Of a DNA stretch of 64,000 nt, positions 14,504 through 23,084 are shown piece by piece (position 1 is the stretch's first letter; each line of letters starts with the position of its first letter). Source of the DNA: UBA4615 sp046046245 (GTDB lineage: Bacteria; Pseudomonadota; Gammaproteobacteria; Burkholderiales; Burkholderiaceae_E); NCBI GenBank assembly GCA_046046245.1, contig JBJOKE010000031.1, forward strand, positions 1 through 64,000, given 5' to 3'. The notes beneath the pieces are model-generated. The model saw nothing but the letters and a program-made list of their open reading frames with translations, was not told where the DNA came from and ran no database searches. Position numbers and translations under genes: made by a program.

Positions 14504-16621
14504 ATGCCCCGGCGCCTCTTCGTCACCACCGCCCTGCCCTACGCGAACGGCTCGTTCCACATCGGCCACATCATGGAATACATCCAGGCCGACATCTGGG
14601 TGCGCTTCCAGCGGATGCAGGGGCACGAGGTGCATTTCGTCTGCGCCGACGACGCGCACGGCGCGCCGATCATGCTGAAGGCCGAGTCCGAGGGGATCAC
14701 GCCGCAGCAGCTGGTCGCGCGGATCGCGGCCGAGCGCCCGCAGTACCTCGACGGCTTCCACGTCTCCTTCGACCACTGGCATTCCACCGACTCGCCGGAG
14801 AACGTCGAACTGTCGCAGGACATCTACCGGAAGCTGCGCGCCGCCGGCCTGATCGCCACGCGGACCATCGAGCAGTTCTACGACCCGGTGAAGGGCATGT
14901 TCCTGCCCGACCGTTACATCAAGGGCGAGTGCCCGAACTGCGGCGCGAAGGACCAGTACGGCGACTCCTGCGAGGCCTGCGGCGCGGTCTACGCGCCCAC
15001 CGAGCTGAAGAACCCCTATTCGACGATCACCGGCGCGACCCCGGTGATGAAGGAGTCGGAGCACTACTTCTTCTCGCTGTCGGACCCGCGCTGCGTCGAG
15101 TTCCTGAAGGGCTGGGCACTCGACGGGCGCCTGCAGCCGGAGGTGGCGAACAAGGCCCGCGAATGGCTCGAGGGCACGACCGCCGAGGACGGCACGAAGA
15201 CCGGGGGCCTGGCCGACTGGGACATCTCGCGCGACGCCCCCTACTTCGGCATTCCGATCCCCGACGCGCCCGGCAAGTACTTCTACGTGTGGCTCGACGC
15301 ACCGATCGGCTACCTCGCGTCGCTGAAGGCGAACTGCGCGAAGCGCGGACTCGACTTCTCGTCCTTCGTCGCCGCCGACGCCGACGTCGAGCAGGTGCAC
15401 TTCATCGGCAAGGACATCATCTACTTCCACACGCTGTTCTGGCCGGCGATGCTGAAGTTCGCCGGCTACAAGGTGCCGGACCGAGTGAACGTGCACGGCT
15501 TCATCACCGTGTCCGGCGAGAAGATGAGCAAGTCGCGCGGCACGGGCCTGTCGCCGCTGCGCTACCTCGAGGTGGGAATGAACCCCGAGTGGCTGCGCTA
15601 CTACCTCGCGGCCAAGCTCAATGCGCGCGTCGAGGACATCGACTTCAACCCCGAGGACTTCGTCGCGCGGGTGAACTCGGACCTGGTCGGCAAGCTGGTG
15701 AACATCGCGAGCCGCTGCGCGGGCTTCCTCGTCAAGCGCTTCGACGGACGTCTCGCCCCCGTGGACCACGGTGCGCACGAGGGCTTCGCGAAGCCCTGGG
15801 CGGGACCGGAAGCGGTGGCCGCACTCTACGAGCAGCGGGAATACGGCAAGGCCGTGCGCGAGATCATGCAGTTCGCCGACGCGGTGAACCAGTACGTCGA
15901 CGCCGAGAAGCCCTGGGAGCTGGCGAAGGACCCGGCCCGCTCGGCAGACCTGCACCGCTGCTGCTCGACCGCGCTGCGGGCGTTCCGCGACCTGACGCTG
16001 CTGCTCGCGCCGGTGCTGCCGTCGCTCGCGGAGCGCGTCCGCGGCTTCATGAACCTGCCCGCACCCGACTGGGCCGCGCTCGCCGAGCCGCTGCCCGCCG
16101 GTCACCGGATCGAGGCCTACCAGCACCTGATGACGCGCGTGGATCCGAAGCAGCTCGACGCGCTGTTCGAGGCGCCGGCGGCCGCGGCGCCGGTGGCCGC
16201 GGTGCCGGCTGCGACGACGTCGAAGCCGAAGACGAAGGCCGAGGCGAAGCCGGCCGCGAAGGCCGACCCGGCTGCGGCCGCCGATGGCACGATCTCGATC
16301 GACGAGTTCGCGCGGGTCGACCTGCGGATCGCGCGGATCGTCGCGGCCGAGACGGTCGAGGGCTCGGACAAGCTGCTGAAGCTCACGCTCGACGCGGGCG
16401 AGGGCCGCACGCGGACGGTGTTCTCGGGTATCCGCGCATGGCACGCCCCGGAGTCGCTGACCGGACGGCTCACCGTCATGGTCGCGAACCTCGCGCCGCG
16501 CAAGATGAAGTTCGGCCTGTCCGAGGGCATGGTGCTCGCCGCCTCGTTCCCCGACGACGGCGGCGGCGTGTTCCTGCTCGACCCGCAGGACGGCGCGCAA
16601 CCGGGCATGAAGGTCCGGTGA
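14504..16621 (+). CDS. metG: methionyl-tRNA synthetase
   Basis: 705 residues, start ATG 14504. The HIGH motif (SFHIGHIMEY, residues 19-22), zinc ligands CPNC (143-146) and CEAC (156-159), and KMSKS at 340-344 are all present. An alanine/lysine-rich linker (about 555-595) leads to a C-terminal EMAP/Trbp111-type tRNA-binding domain from about 600 (FARVDLRIARIVAAE), so this is the long dimeric form. It charges tRNA-Met. The open frame extends far upstream only because it is antisense to mrp and modAB; the start is fixed by MPRRLFVTTALPYANG. Confidence 0.97.
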   Translation: MPRRLFVTTALPYANGSFHIGHIMEYIQADIWVRFQRMQGHEVHFVCADDAHGAPIMLKAESEGITPQQLVARIAAERPQYLDGFHVSFDHWHSTDSPENVELSQDIYRKLRAAGLIATRTIEQFYDPVKGMFLPDRYIKGECPNCGAKDQYGDSCEACGAVYAPTELKNPYSTITGATPVMKESEHYFFSLSDPRCVEFLKGWALDGRLQPEVANKAREWLEGTTAEDGTKTGGLADWDISRDAPYFGIPIPDAPGKYFYVWLDAPIGYLASLKANCAKRGLDFSSFVAADADVEQVHFIGKDIIYFHTLFWPAMLKFAGYKVPDRVNVHGFITVSGEKMSKSRGTGLSPLRYLEVGMNPEWLRYYLAAKLNARVEDIDFNPEDFVARVNSDLVGKLVNIASRCAGFLVKRFDGRLAPVDHGAHEGFAKPWAGPEAVAALYEQREYGKAVREIMQFADAVNQYVDAEKPWELAKDPARSADLHRCCSTALRAFRDLTLLLAPVLPSLAERVRGFMNLPAPDWAALAEPLPAGHRIEAYQHLMTRVDPKQLDALFEAPAAAAPVAAVPAATTSKPKTKAEAKPAAKADPAAAADGTISIDEFARVDLRIARIVAAETVEGSDKLLKLTLDAGEGRTRTVFSGIRAWHAPESLTGRLTVMVANLAPRKMKFGLSEGMVLAASFPDDGGGVFLLDPQDGAQPGMKVR

Positions 16622-17130
16622 GCCTGGCGCCGCGGGCGACCGTGCACGCGGCCACCGCGGCCGACGCCGCGCTCGTCCACGCGATCACCCAGCGGGCCTG
16701 GCACGGCACCGTCGCCGCGGACTCCACGGCCTACCGCGAGACCACGGCCACGGTCGAGGCGCTCTTCGCCGCGGGCGGCGGCGCGTTCGTGCTGCGGCTG
16801 GACGGCGAGCCGGCCGGCTCGGTCCGCTGGCTGCCCGTGCCGCACGCGCCGGGTTCCTGGGAGATCAAGCGGCTGGGGCTGCTGCGCGAGGCACGCGGCC
16901 TGGGCCTCGGCGCGCTGCTCGCCGAGGCCGTCATCGAGGCGGCCCGCGCCGCCGGCGCACGTCGGCTCCAGCTCGGCGTGCGCGTCGACCAGCCCCGGCT
17001 GCTCGCGTTCTGGAACGGCCTGCACTTCGTGCCCGACGACGGCGTCGCGCTGTCGTCGCACAATCCTCTGACGGCGCCGCCGATCACGATGTCGCGACGC
17101 CTGGAGCCGCCCGGGGAGGCGCCACGCTGA
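16618..17130 (+). CDS. GNAT-family N-acetyltransferase
   Basis: 170 residues from GTG 16618, overlapping the metG stop (GTGA). The acetyl-CoA-binding core is IKRLGLLREARGLGLGALLAE, a clear R/Q-x-x-G-x-G/A variant, followed by ARRLQLGVRVDQPRLLAFWNGLHF. The protein is cytoplasmic and its substrate is unknown. Co-transcription with metG is likely from the overlap but says little about function. Confidence 0.8.
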   Translation: MSLAPRATVHAATAADAALVHAITQRAWHGTVAADSTAYRETTATVEALFAAGGGAFVLRLDGEPAGSVRWLPVPHAPGSWEIKRLGLLREARGLGLGALLAEAVIEAARAAGARRLQLGVRVDQPRLLAFWNGLHFVPDDGVALSSHNPLTAPPITMSRRLEPPGEAPR

Positions 17131-17143
17131 GGTCCGTCACGCC

Positions 17144-18880
17144 ATGAAGCCGCCGGTCTTCCGCCCACGCCTGGTCGACGCGCTGCGGGGCTACCGGCGC
17201 GAGGACTTCGCGGCCGACCTGTCGGCCGGGGTCACCGTGGGCGTGGTCGCGTTGCCGCTGGCCATGGCCTTCGGGATCGCGAGCGGCGTCAAGCCAGAGG
17301 CCGGCATCTTCACAGCGATCCTCGCCGGCTTCCTGGTCTCCGCGCTCGGCGGCTCGCGGGTGCAGATCGGCGGCCCGGCCGGCGCGTTCGTCGCGCTGCT
17401 CTACGCGATCGTGGAGCGCTACGGCGTCGCGAACCTGCTGATCGCCACCTCGATGGCCGGCGTGCTGCTGTTCGCGATGGGCGCGCTGCGGATGGGCCAG
17501 CTGATCCGCTACATCCCGGTCTCGATCGTCACCGGCTTCACCAACGGCATCGCGGTGATCATCGCGATGCAGCAGCTGAAGGACTTCCTCGGGCTGCGGA
17601 TCGAGAAGATGCCGGCGAACTTCCTCTCGCAGCTCGGCACCCTGTGGAGCCACCTGCACACGGTGAACTGGGCTGCGATCGGGCTGGGGATCGTCTCGCT
17701 CGTGACCATCGTGCTCTGGCCGAAGTCCTACACGACGCAGCACGCGAGGTGGCGACGCTGGATGGCCCGCGTGCCCGGCACGATCGCGGTGCTCGCGCTC
17801 GGCGTCCTCGCGGTCGCGCTCTTCGGCCTGCCGGTCGAGACCATCGGCAGCCGCTTCGGCGGGATCCCTCAGGGCCTGCCGCCGTTCGCGCTGCCCGCCT
17901 TCGACTGGTCGAGCGCGCAGAACCTCGTCGGACCGACGATCTCGATCGCGCTGCTGGGCGCGATCGAATCCCTGCTCTGCGCCCGCGTCGCCGACGGCAT
18001 GACCGGCGACCGCCACGACCCGAACCAGGAACTGATGGCCCAGGGCGTCGCGAACGTCGTGTCGCCGCTCTTCGGCGGCATCGCGGCCACCGGCACGATC
18101 GCCCGGACGGTGACCAACATCCGCACCGGCGGACGCACGCCGATCGCCGGCATCGTCCACGCGGCCACGCTGCTGCTGATCGTGCTGGTGCTCGCGCCGC
18201 TCGCGCACGACATCCCGATGGCCACGCTCGCGGCGATCCTGCTGTTCGTCGCGTGGAACATGGGCGAGTGGTCGGCGTTCGCGCGGCTGCGCCGCTTCTC
18301 GATGAACTACCGGACGATCCTGCTCGCGACCTTCGCGCTGACGGTCGTCTTCGACATCACGGTGGCGGTCGAGGTGGGACTGGTGCTCGCCTCGCTGTTC
18401 TTCATCGCACGCATCTCGAGCCTGACCCGGGTCGAGCCCGTCCGCCTTCCCGCCGACGTCGCGACGCTCGGCGACGGCACGCGGGTCGAGGCCTGGCGGC
18501 TGTTCGGCTCGCTGTTCTTCGGCTCGGTCGGCAAGCTGGAGGTGCTCGCCGACGCGACGCGCGTGCCGTCCGACGTGGTGGTGCTCGAGATGAGCCGGGT
18601 CATCAACGTCGACACGACCGGGCTCGACGCGCTCGAGACCCTGCACGAGCAGCTCGGGAAACGCGGCGGCACGCTGGTGATCGCCGAGCCCACCGAGCAG
18701 CCGCTGTCGCTGCTGACCCGCTCGGGGCTGCTCGAGCGGATCGGCGCGCACAACGTCTTCGACGGGCTCGACGAGGCGCTGCTCGCGCTGCGGGCCAGGC
18801 ACCGCACCGACGCGGTCGATGCGAGCGTACCGCCGCAGGCCGCGCCACCGGCCGATGACGCGCGGCCGCCGCCGACCTGA
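17144..18880 (+). CDS. SulP-family anion transporter with STAS domain
   Basis: 578 residues. The membrane part (about 20-430) has 10-12 hydrophobic segments and the SulP start DLSAGVTVGVVALPLAMAFG, with the conserved GGSRVQIGGPAGAF. A cytoplasmic STAS domain fills about 445-560 (VVVLEMSRVINVDTTGLDAL). Family members move sulfate, bicarbonate, dicarboxylates or, in some cases, molybdate; the substrate is not readable here. The start ATG follows the GNAT stop by 13 bases. Confidence 0.88.
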   Translation: MKPPVFRPRLVDALRGYRREDFAADLSAGVTVGVVALPLAMAFGIASGVKPEAGIFTAILAGFLVSALGGSRVQIGGPAGAFVALLYAIVERYGVANLLIATSMAGVLLFAMGALRMGQLIRYIPVSIVTGFTNGIAVIIAMQQLKDFLGLRIEKMPANFLSQLGTLWSHLHTVNWAAIGLGIVSLVTIVLWPKSYTTQHARWRRWMARVPGTIAVLALGVLAVALFGLPVETIGSRFGGIPQGLPPFALPAFDWSSAQNLVGPTISIALLGAIESLLCARVADGMTGDRHDPNQELMAQGVANVVSPLFGGIAATGTIARTVTNIRTGGRTPIAGIVHAATLLLIVLVLAPLAHDIPMATLAAILLFVAWNMGEWSAFARLRRFSMNYRTILLATFALTVVFDITVAVEVGLVLASLFFIARISSLTRVEPVRLPADVATLGDGTRVEAWRLFGSLFFGSVGKLEVLADATRVPSDVVVLEMSRVINVDTTGLDALETLHEQLGKRGGTLVIAEPTEQPLSLLTRSGLLERIGAHNVFDGLDEALLALRARHRTDAVDASVPPQAAPPADDARPPPT

Positions 18881-18902
18881 GGGCGCGCCGCCGATGCCCG
18901 GC

Positions 18903-19409
18903 TCAGGCGCCGGGCACCTGCTGCGGATCGTCCGTCGTCGTGAACCGCGTCGCCCGGCCGGTGGCCGGATCCATGTGCGCGTTGAAGCGCATCTTCCGCG
19001 TGCCGTCCTGCCAGCGCCAGCTCCAGACCTCCTCGGGCTTGAGCGGATAGCGCTCGACGTCGGTCGGCTTCGAGAGCAGCCGGGTCAGCTCGTCGCCGGT
19101 CATCCCCGGGCGAGCCTGCGCGAAGGTATCGGGCACCAGGATGTTCGCCATGCCCTGATAGCGGCCGTCGGGCGCGATCCGCACGCGGATCGTCTCGGTG
19201 CCCTGCGGCGCGCGGACGTAGTCCCACTCCTTCGAGCCGTCCGGGCGGTCCCAGACCAGGGTCGGTACCCCCATCAGCGAACGCACGTCGTGCTCGGAGT
19301 GCTGTCCGGGAATCAGCTTCTTCTGCGCGATGTAGTCGCAGCCGGCGGCGAGTGCCGCGGCCAGCGCGGCCAGCGCGCCGAGCGCCGTCCGGCGGGCGGG
19401 AACGGGCAT
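18903..19409 (-). CDS. BamE/SmpA-OmlA-like lipoprotein
   Basis: 168 residues with a signal peptide and a probable lipobox before Cys24 (LAAALAAGC). The BamE-like fold appears in IPGQHSEHDVRSLMGVPTLVW, and a second copy-like segment appears in ARPGMTGDELTRLLSKPTDVE. The length and duplication differ from a plain BamE of about 115 residues. The gene is also not in the usual bamE setting next to fur, so I call it a BamE-like paralogue in the outer membrane or periplasm. It is divergent from the DUF3460 gene. Confidence 0.75.
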   Translation of the reverse strand: MPVPARRTALGALAALAAALAAGCDYIAQKKLIPGQHSEHDVRSLMGVPTLVWDRPDGSKEWDYVRAPQGTETIRVRIAPDGRYQGMANILVPDTFAQARPGMTGDELTRLLSKPTDVERYPLKPEEVWSWRWQDGTRKMRFNAHMDPATGRATRFTTTDDPQQVPGA

Positions 19410-19474
19410 CGTCGGTCTCCTCGGGGGGCGGTTGCCGTAACATACCCGGTTTCCGCAGCTCCCCCGCCGCCGCC

Positions 19475-19666
19475 ATGGCCCTCTACGAATCCGACGCCAC
19501 GCTGTTCCTGAAGCAGCTCAAGAAGGACCGCCCGCACCTGGACGCCGAGCAGCAGAAGGGCCGCGCGATCTGGTGGGACAAGGACGCGATCGACCTCGAG
19601 CAGTCGCGCCGCTGGCGCGAGGCCCGGGTGCCGCAGAAGCCCTACCCCTACCAGACCGAGTCCTGA
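19475..19666 (+). CDS. DUF3460 family protein
   Basis: 63 residues, with the family features MALYESDATLFLKQLK, AIWWDKDAIDLEQSRRW and the C-terminal KPYPYQT. Function is unknown. The gene is short, soluble and typical of betaproteobacteria, where it sits just before scpA as it does here (5 bases apart). Confidence 0.85.
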   Translation: MALYESDATLFLKQLKKDRPHLDAEQQKGRAIWWDKDAIDLEQSRRWREARVPQKPYPYQTES

Positions 19667-19670
19667 CCGG

Positions 19671-20582
19671 GTGAGCACCGACGTCGTCGCCGACGCCGCA
19701 GCGCCCGAACCGACACCGGTCGCGGCCGACCCGACACCGACGGCTGCGGCCGCCGGACACCTCGCCGTCGCGCCGCTGCCCGCCGACACGGCCGCCCAGG
19801 CCGAGCTGGTCTTCGCCCGGATCCACGGGGAACCGCTGACCCGGCTGCCCCAGGACCTCTACATCCCGCCCGACGCGCTGGAGGTCTTCCTGGAGAGCTT
19901 CGAGGGCCCGCTGGACCTGCTGCTCTACCTGATCCGCAAGCAGAACTTCAACATCCTCGACATCCCGCTCGCCGAGGTCACCCGGCAGTACCTCGGCTAC
20001 ATCGAGGAGATCCGCCGGCACAACCTCGAGCTCGCCGCCGACTACCTGCTGATGGCCGCGCTGCTGATCGACATCAAGTCGCGGATGCTGCTGCCGGTCA
20101 GGAAGGCCGACACCGGCGAGGACGTCGAGGATCCGCGGGCCGAACTGGCGCGCCGCCTGCTGGAGTACGAGCGGATCAAGCTCGGCGCCCAGCAGATCGA
20201 CCGGATCCCGCAGGCCGGCCGCGACTTCGTCCGCGCACAGGTGCTGCTCGAGCAGACGGTCGAGACGCGGCTGCCCGAGGTGAACGTCGTCGACCTGCGC
20301 GCGGCCTGGGCCGACATCCTGCGTCGCGCGAAGCTCGTCCAGCATCACCTGATCACCCGCGAGGCGCTGTCCGTGCGCGAGCACATGACGCTGGTCCTGC
20401 GCACGCTGCAGGACCGGCGCTTCGCCGAGTTCGAGGAGATGTTCGACCCGGCGCGGGGCATCGCGGTCGTCGTCGTGACCTTCATCGCGCTGCTCGAGCT
20501 GGCGAAGGAATCGCTGGTCGAGATCACGCAGGCCGCAGCCTACGCGCCGATCTACGTCAGGCTGTCCTACCTGCCGAGCTGA
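19671..20582 (+). CDS. scpA: segregation and condensation protein A
   Basis: 303 residues from GTG 19671. An Ala/Pro-rich N-terminal extension of about 70 residues precedes the kleisin domain, which starts ESFEGPLDLLLYLIRKQNFNI, has YLLMAALLIDIKSRMLLP, and ends in the winged helix FIALLELAKESLVEITQ. ScpA bridges SMC heads together with ScpB; no scpB is seen next to it. It lies between DUF3460 and murB with gaps of only a few bases. Confidence 0.95.
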   Translation: MSTDVVADAAAPEPTPVAADPTPTAAAAGHLAVAPLPADTAAQAELVFARIHGEPLTRLPQDLYIPPDALEVFLESFEGPLDLLLYLIRKQNFNILDIPLAEVTRQYLGYIEEIRRHNLELAADYLLMAALLIDIKSRMLLPVRKADTGEDVEDPRAELARRLLEYERIKLGAQQIDRIPQAGRDFVRAQVLLEQTVETRLPEVNVVDLRAAWADILRRAKLVQHHLITREALSVREHMTLVLRTLQDRRFAEFEEMFDPARGIAVVVVTFIALLELAKESLVEITQAAAYAPIYVRLSYLPS

Positions 20583-20585
20583 CGC

Positions 20586-21626
20586 GTGGCCGCCCGGCGG
20601 ATCGCCGATGCGCCGCTGCGCGCGCTGAACACCTTCGGGATCGACGCCCGCGCTCGCGTGCTCTGGCGGCTGGACGACGCGGCCGATCTGCCCGCCGTGC
20701 TCGCCGCGCTGCGCGCCGAGCCCGGCGGCGACGCGCCGCTGCTGCTGGGCGGCGGCAGCAACCTGCTCGTGACCGGCGATCTCGAGCGGCCGGTGCTGCA
20801 GGTCGCGCTGCGGGGCCTGCGGGTCGTCTCCGACGAGGGCGACACGGCGGTCATCGAGGCGGGCGCCGGCGAATCCTGGGACGGGCTGGTCCGCTGGAGC
20901 CTCGCGCGCGGGCTGGGCGGGCTGGAGAACCTCGCGCTGATCCCGGGCACGGTCGGCGCGGCGCCGATCCAGAACATCGGCGCCTACGGGGTCGAGCAGC
21001 GCGAGGCCTTCGAAGGGCTCGATGCGGTCGACCTGGCCTGCGGCGCGCAGCGCCGCTTCGGTGCGTCCGACTGCGCGTTCGGCTACCGCGACAGCGTCTT
21101 CAAGCAGCCCGGCGGCGAGCGCTGGCTGATCGTCGCCGTCCGCTACCGCCTGCACCGCCGGCCGGCGCTGCGCCTCGACTATGGCGAGATCCGCGCCGAA
21201 CTCGCGCGCGCGGGCATCGACGCTCCCTCGGCCGCCGACGTGGCCGACGCCGTCACCACGATCCGCCGCCGCCGGCTTCCGGACCCGGCGGTGCTCGGCA
21301 ACGCCGGCAGCTTCTTCAAGAAACCGCTGGTCGCACCGGCGCTCGCCGCCGCGCTGCGCGCACGCGAGCCGGACCTGCCCGCGTGGCCTGCCGGAGACCG
21401 CATCAAGCTGTCGGCCGCCTGGATGATCGACCGCTGCGGCTGGAAGGGCCACCGCGACGGCGACGCCGGCGTGCACGCGGCGCATGCGCTGGTGCTGGTC
21501 AACCACGGCCGGGCGAGCGGCGCCGAGCTCCTCGAGCTGGCCCGACGGATCCGCGAGTCGGTCCTCGCGCGCTACGGCGTGGCCCTCGAGCCGGAGCCGG
21601 TCGTGGTCGGCCCGGCGCGGCTCTAG
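20586..21626 (+). CDS. murB: UDP-N-acetylenolpyruvoylglucosamine reductase
   Basis: 346 residues, GTG start three bases after scpA. The FAD-binding PCMH domain has LLLGGGSNLLV and LIPGTVGAAPIQNIGAYG. The catalytic Ser region is CAFGYRDSVFK, and the C-terminal AGSFFKKPLV and KLSAAWMIDRCGWKG are also present. It is type I, the long form of the proteobacterial enzyme. It makes UDP-MurNAc in the cytoplasm. The N-terminus (RIADAPLRALNTFGI) is family-like, which supports this start. Confidence 0.95.
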   Translation: MAARRIADAPLRALNTFGIDARARVLWRLDDAADLPAVLAALRAEPGGDAPLLLGGGSNLLVTGDLERPVLQVALRGLRVVSDEGDTAVIEAGAGESWDGLVRWSLARGLGGLENLALIPGTVGAAPIQNIGAYGVEQREAFEGLDAVDLACGAQRRFGASDCAFGYRDSVFKQPGGERWLIVAVRYRLHRRPALRLDYGEIRAELARAGIDAPSAADVADAVTTIRRRRLPDPAVLGNAGSFFKKPLVAPALAAALRAREPDLPAWPAGDRIKLSAAWMIDRCGWKGHRDGDAGVHAAHALVLVNHGRASGAELLELARRIRESVLARYGVALEPEPVVVGPARL

Positions 21627-21635
21627 CGGCGCCGC

Positions 21636-21641
21636 TATAAT
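21636..21641 (+). promoter_or_regulatory. candidate -10 element of the OmpA-domain gene
   Basis: A perfect TATAAT lies 58 bases before the ATG at 21699 in GC-rich DNA. No good -35 was found. Confidence 0.45.
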
Positions 21642-21698
21642 CGAAGGCTTTGCACATCGCGCCGCGCTGCCTGCGGCGGACGACCAGGGAAGACGACC

Positions 21699-22211
21699 AT
21701 GGAAGACGACAAGGACGACGACCAACGCGCCCTCGTGGGCTGGATCCTGGGCATCGCGGTCACGATCGCGGTGACCGTCGCGCTGACCTCCGGCGTCATC
21801 GCGACCTCGGGCAGCGAAGCGCCGGCGCCCGCAGCCGCCGCGCCCGCTGCCGCCGCTCCGGCCGCCCCGCCGGCCGCGGCCGCGGCCCCGGCCCCCGCGC
21901 CCGCCGTCGCCAAGGTCTACTTCGCGAGCGGCGCGACCGCGCTGCCCGAGGACGCCGCCGCCGCGCTCGCTCCGATCGTCGAGGCCGCCAAGGCCCGGGC
22001 CGACGGCAAGCTCGCGATCTCGGGCTTCCACGACAAGACCGGCAACCCCGAGCAGAACGCCGAGCTCGCCAAGCAGCGGGCGTTCGCCGTCCGCGACGCG
22101 CTGGTGGCCGCCGGCGTGGCCGAGACCCGGATCGAGCTGCGCAAGCCGACCGAGACCGAGGGCGGCGCCGACGACCGCGAGGCGCGTCGCGTCGAGGTCT
22201 CCGTCGAGTGA
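21699..22211 (+). CDS. membrane-anchored OmpA-like peptidoglycan-binding protein
   Basis: 170 residues: an acidic N-terminus (MEDDKDDDQ), one transmembrane segment at about 13-35, an Ala/Pro linker of about 35 residues, and an OmpA-C-like domain from about 70 (KVYFASGATALP; ISGFHDKTGNPEQNAELAKQ; REARRVEVSVE). It is probably anchored in the inner membrane with the domain in the periplasm. The domain is strikingly like the C-terminal domain fused to the pyrophosphatase at 54835-57276, sharing ISGFHD-TGN-EQNAELAK and REARRVEV. The gene is convergent with yaaA. Confidence 0.85.
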   Translation: MEDDKDDDQRALVGWILGIAVTIAVTVALTSGVIATSGSEAPAPAAAAPAAAAPAAPPAAAAAPAPAPAVAKVYFASGATALPEDAAAALAPIVEAAKARADGKLAISGFHDKTGNPEQNAELAKQRAFAVRDALVAAGVAETRIELRKPTETEGGADDREARRVEVSVE

Positions 22212-22217
22212 GGCCGG

Positions 22218-22240
22218 CGGGCCGCGCGTCGCGCGGCCCG
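22218..22240. terminator. bidirectional hairpin between the OmpA-domain gene and yaaA
   Basis: A 10-bp perfect stem (CGGGCCGCGC / GCGCGGCCCG) with a three-base loop sits between convergent genes. No clear T-run follows. Confidence 0.5.
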
Positions 22241-22245
22241 TCCGC

Positions 22246-23025
22246 TCAGGCGCCTGCGCCGTCGCGCCGGAACACCCAGGTGCGTGCGTCGGACGCGGCG
22301 GGCGCGAACGCCCAGCCGTCGGCATCGAAGCCCTTCAGCGCCTCGGGGTCGTCGACCCGCCGGTCGATCGCCCAGCGCGCCATCGCGCCGCGTGCGCGCT
22401 TCGCGTTGAACGAGATCACCTTCCAGGCGTCGCCCTTGCGGTCCTGGAAGACCGGCTGCACGACCGGTGCCCGCAGCGCCTTCGTGTCCACCGCGCGGAA
22501 GTATTCCTCCGACGCGAGGTTGACCAGCGTGCCGCCGCCCGCCTCGCGCAGCGCCTTCGCGAGCGTCTTCGCGGGCTTGTCGCCCCAGAACGCGTACAGG
22601 TCGCCGCCGCGCTCGTTCCCGAGCCGCGTGCCCATCTCGAGCCGGTACGGCTGCATCGCGTCGAGCGGTCGCAGCACGCCGTACAGGCCCGACAGGATCC
22701 GCAGGCGCCGCTGCGCGAACGCGAGCGCGTCGGCGTCGAGTCCGCGCGCACCGAGGCCGTCGTAGACGTCGCCGTCGAAGGCCAGCACCGCGGGCCGGAC
22801 GTCGCCCGGCCGCGGCTGCGCCCGGAACGCCGCATAGCGCGCGACGTTCAGCGCCGCGAGCGGATCCGACAGGTCCATCAGGCTCGCGACCTGCGCGGGC
22901 GTGAACTCGCGCAGCCGCGCGACGAGACGGCGCGCGTCGGCGCCGAACTCCGGCTTCGTCGCCTCGACGTCGGGAATCGGCGAGGCGTAGTCGAGCGTCT
23001 TCGCGGGCGACAGCACGATCAGCAT
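22246..23025 (-). CDS. yaaA: YaaA/DUF328 peroxide-stress family protein
   Basis: 259 residues with the family start MLIVLSPAKTLDY and the motifs VLAFDGDVYDGLGA, LRILSGLYGVLRPLDAM, FWGDKPAKTLA, LVNLASEEYF and VISFNAKRARGAMARW. E. coli YaaA lowers intracellular free iron during peroxide stress and binds DNA; the same role is assumed here. A TATAAT on the minus strand lies 45 bases upstream of the start. Confidence 0.92.
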   Translation of the reverse strand: MLIVLSPAKTLDYASPIPDVEATKPEFGADARRLVARLREFTPAQVASLMDLSDPLAALNVARYAAFRAQPRPGDVRPAVLAFDGDVYDGLGARGLDADALAFAQRRLRILSGLYGVLRPLDAMQPYRLEMGTRLGNERGGDLYAFWGDKPAKTLAKALREAGGGTLVNLASEEYFRAVDTKALRAPVVQPVFQDRKGDAWKVISFNAKRARGAMARWAIDRRVDDPEALKGFDADGWAFAPAASDARTWVFRRDGAGA

Positions 23026-23069
23026 GCGCGGGGAGTCCTCGTTGGAAACGGCCCGGCTCGGGCGGCGGC

Positions 23070-23075
23070 ATTATA
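23070..23075 (-). promoter_or_regulatory. candidate -10 element of yaaA
   Basis: ATTATA on the plus strand reads TATAAT on the minus strand, 45 bases before the yaaA start and 10 bases before the divergent PIN gene. Confidence 0.4.
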
Positions 23076-23084
23076 GGCGGCGAG

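Noticed and set aside
14339..16600. 753-codon minus-strand frame opposite metG
   Set aside because: Codon shadow of metG; Arg/Val/Gly-rich with no motif.
18903..19409. The main BamE of the outer membrane assembly complex
   Set aside because: It is longer, has two related segments and lies away from the usual bamE neighbourhood; a BamE-like paralogue is the safer call.
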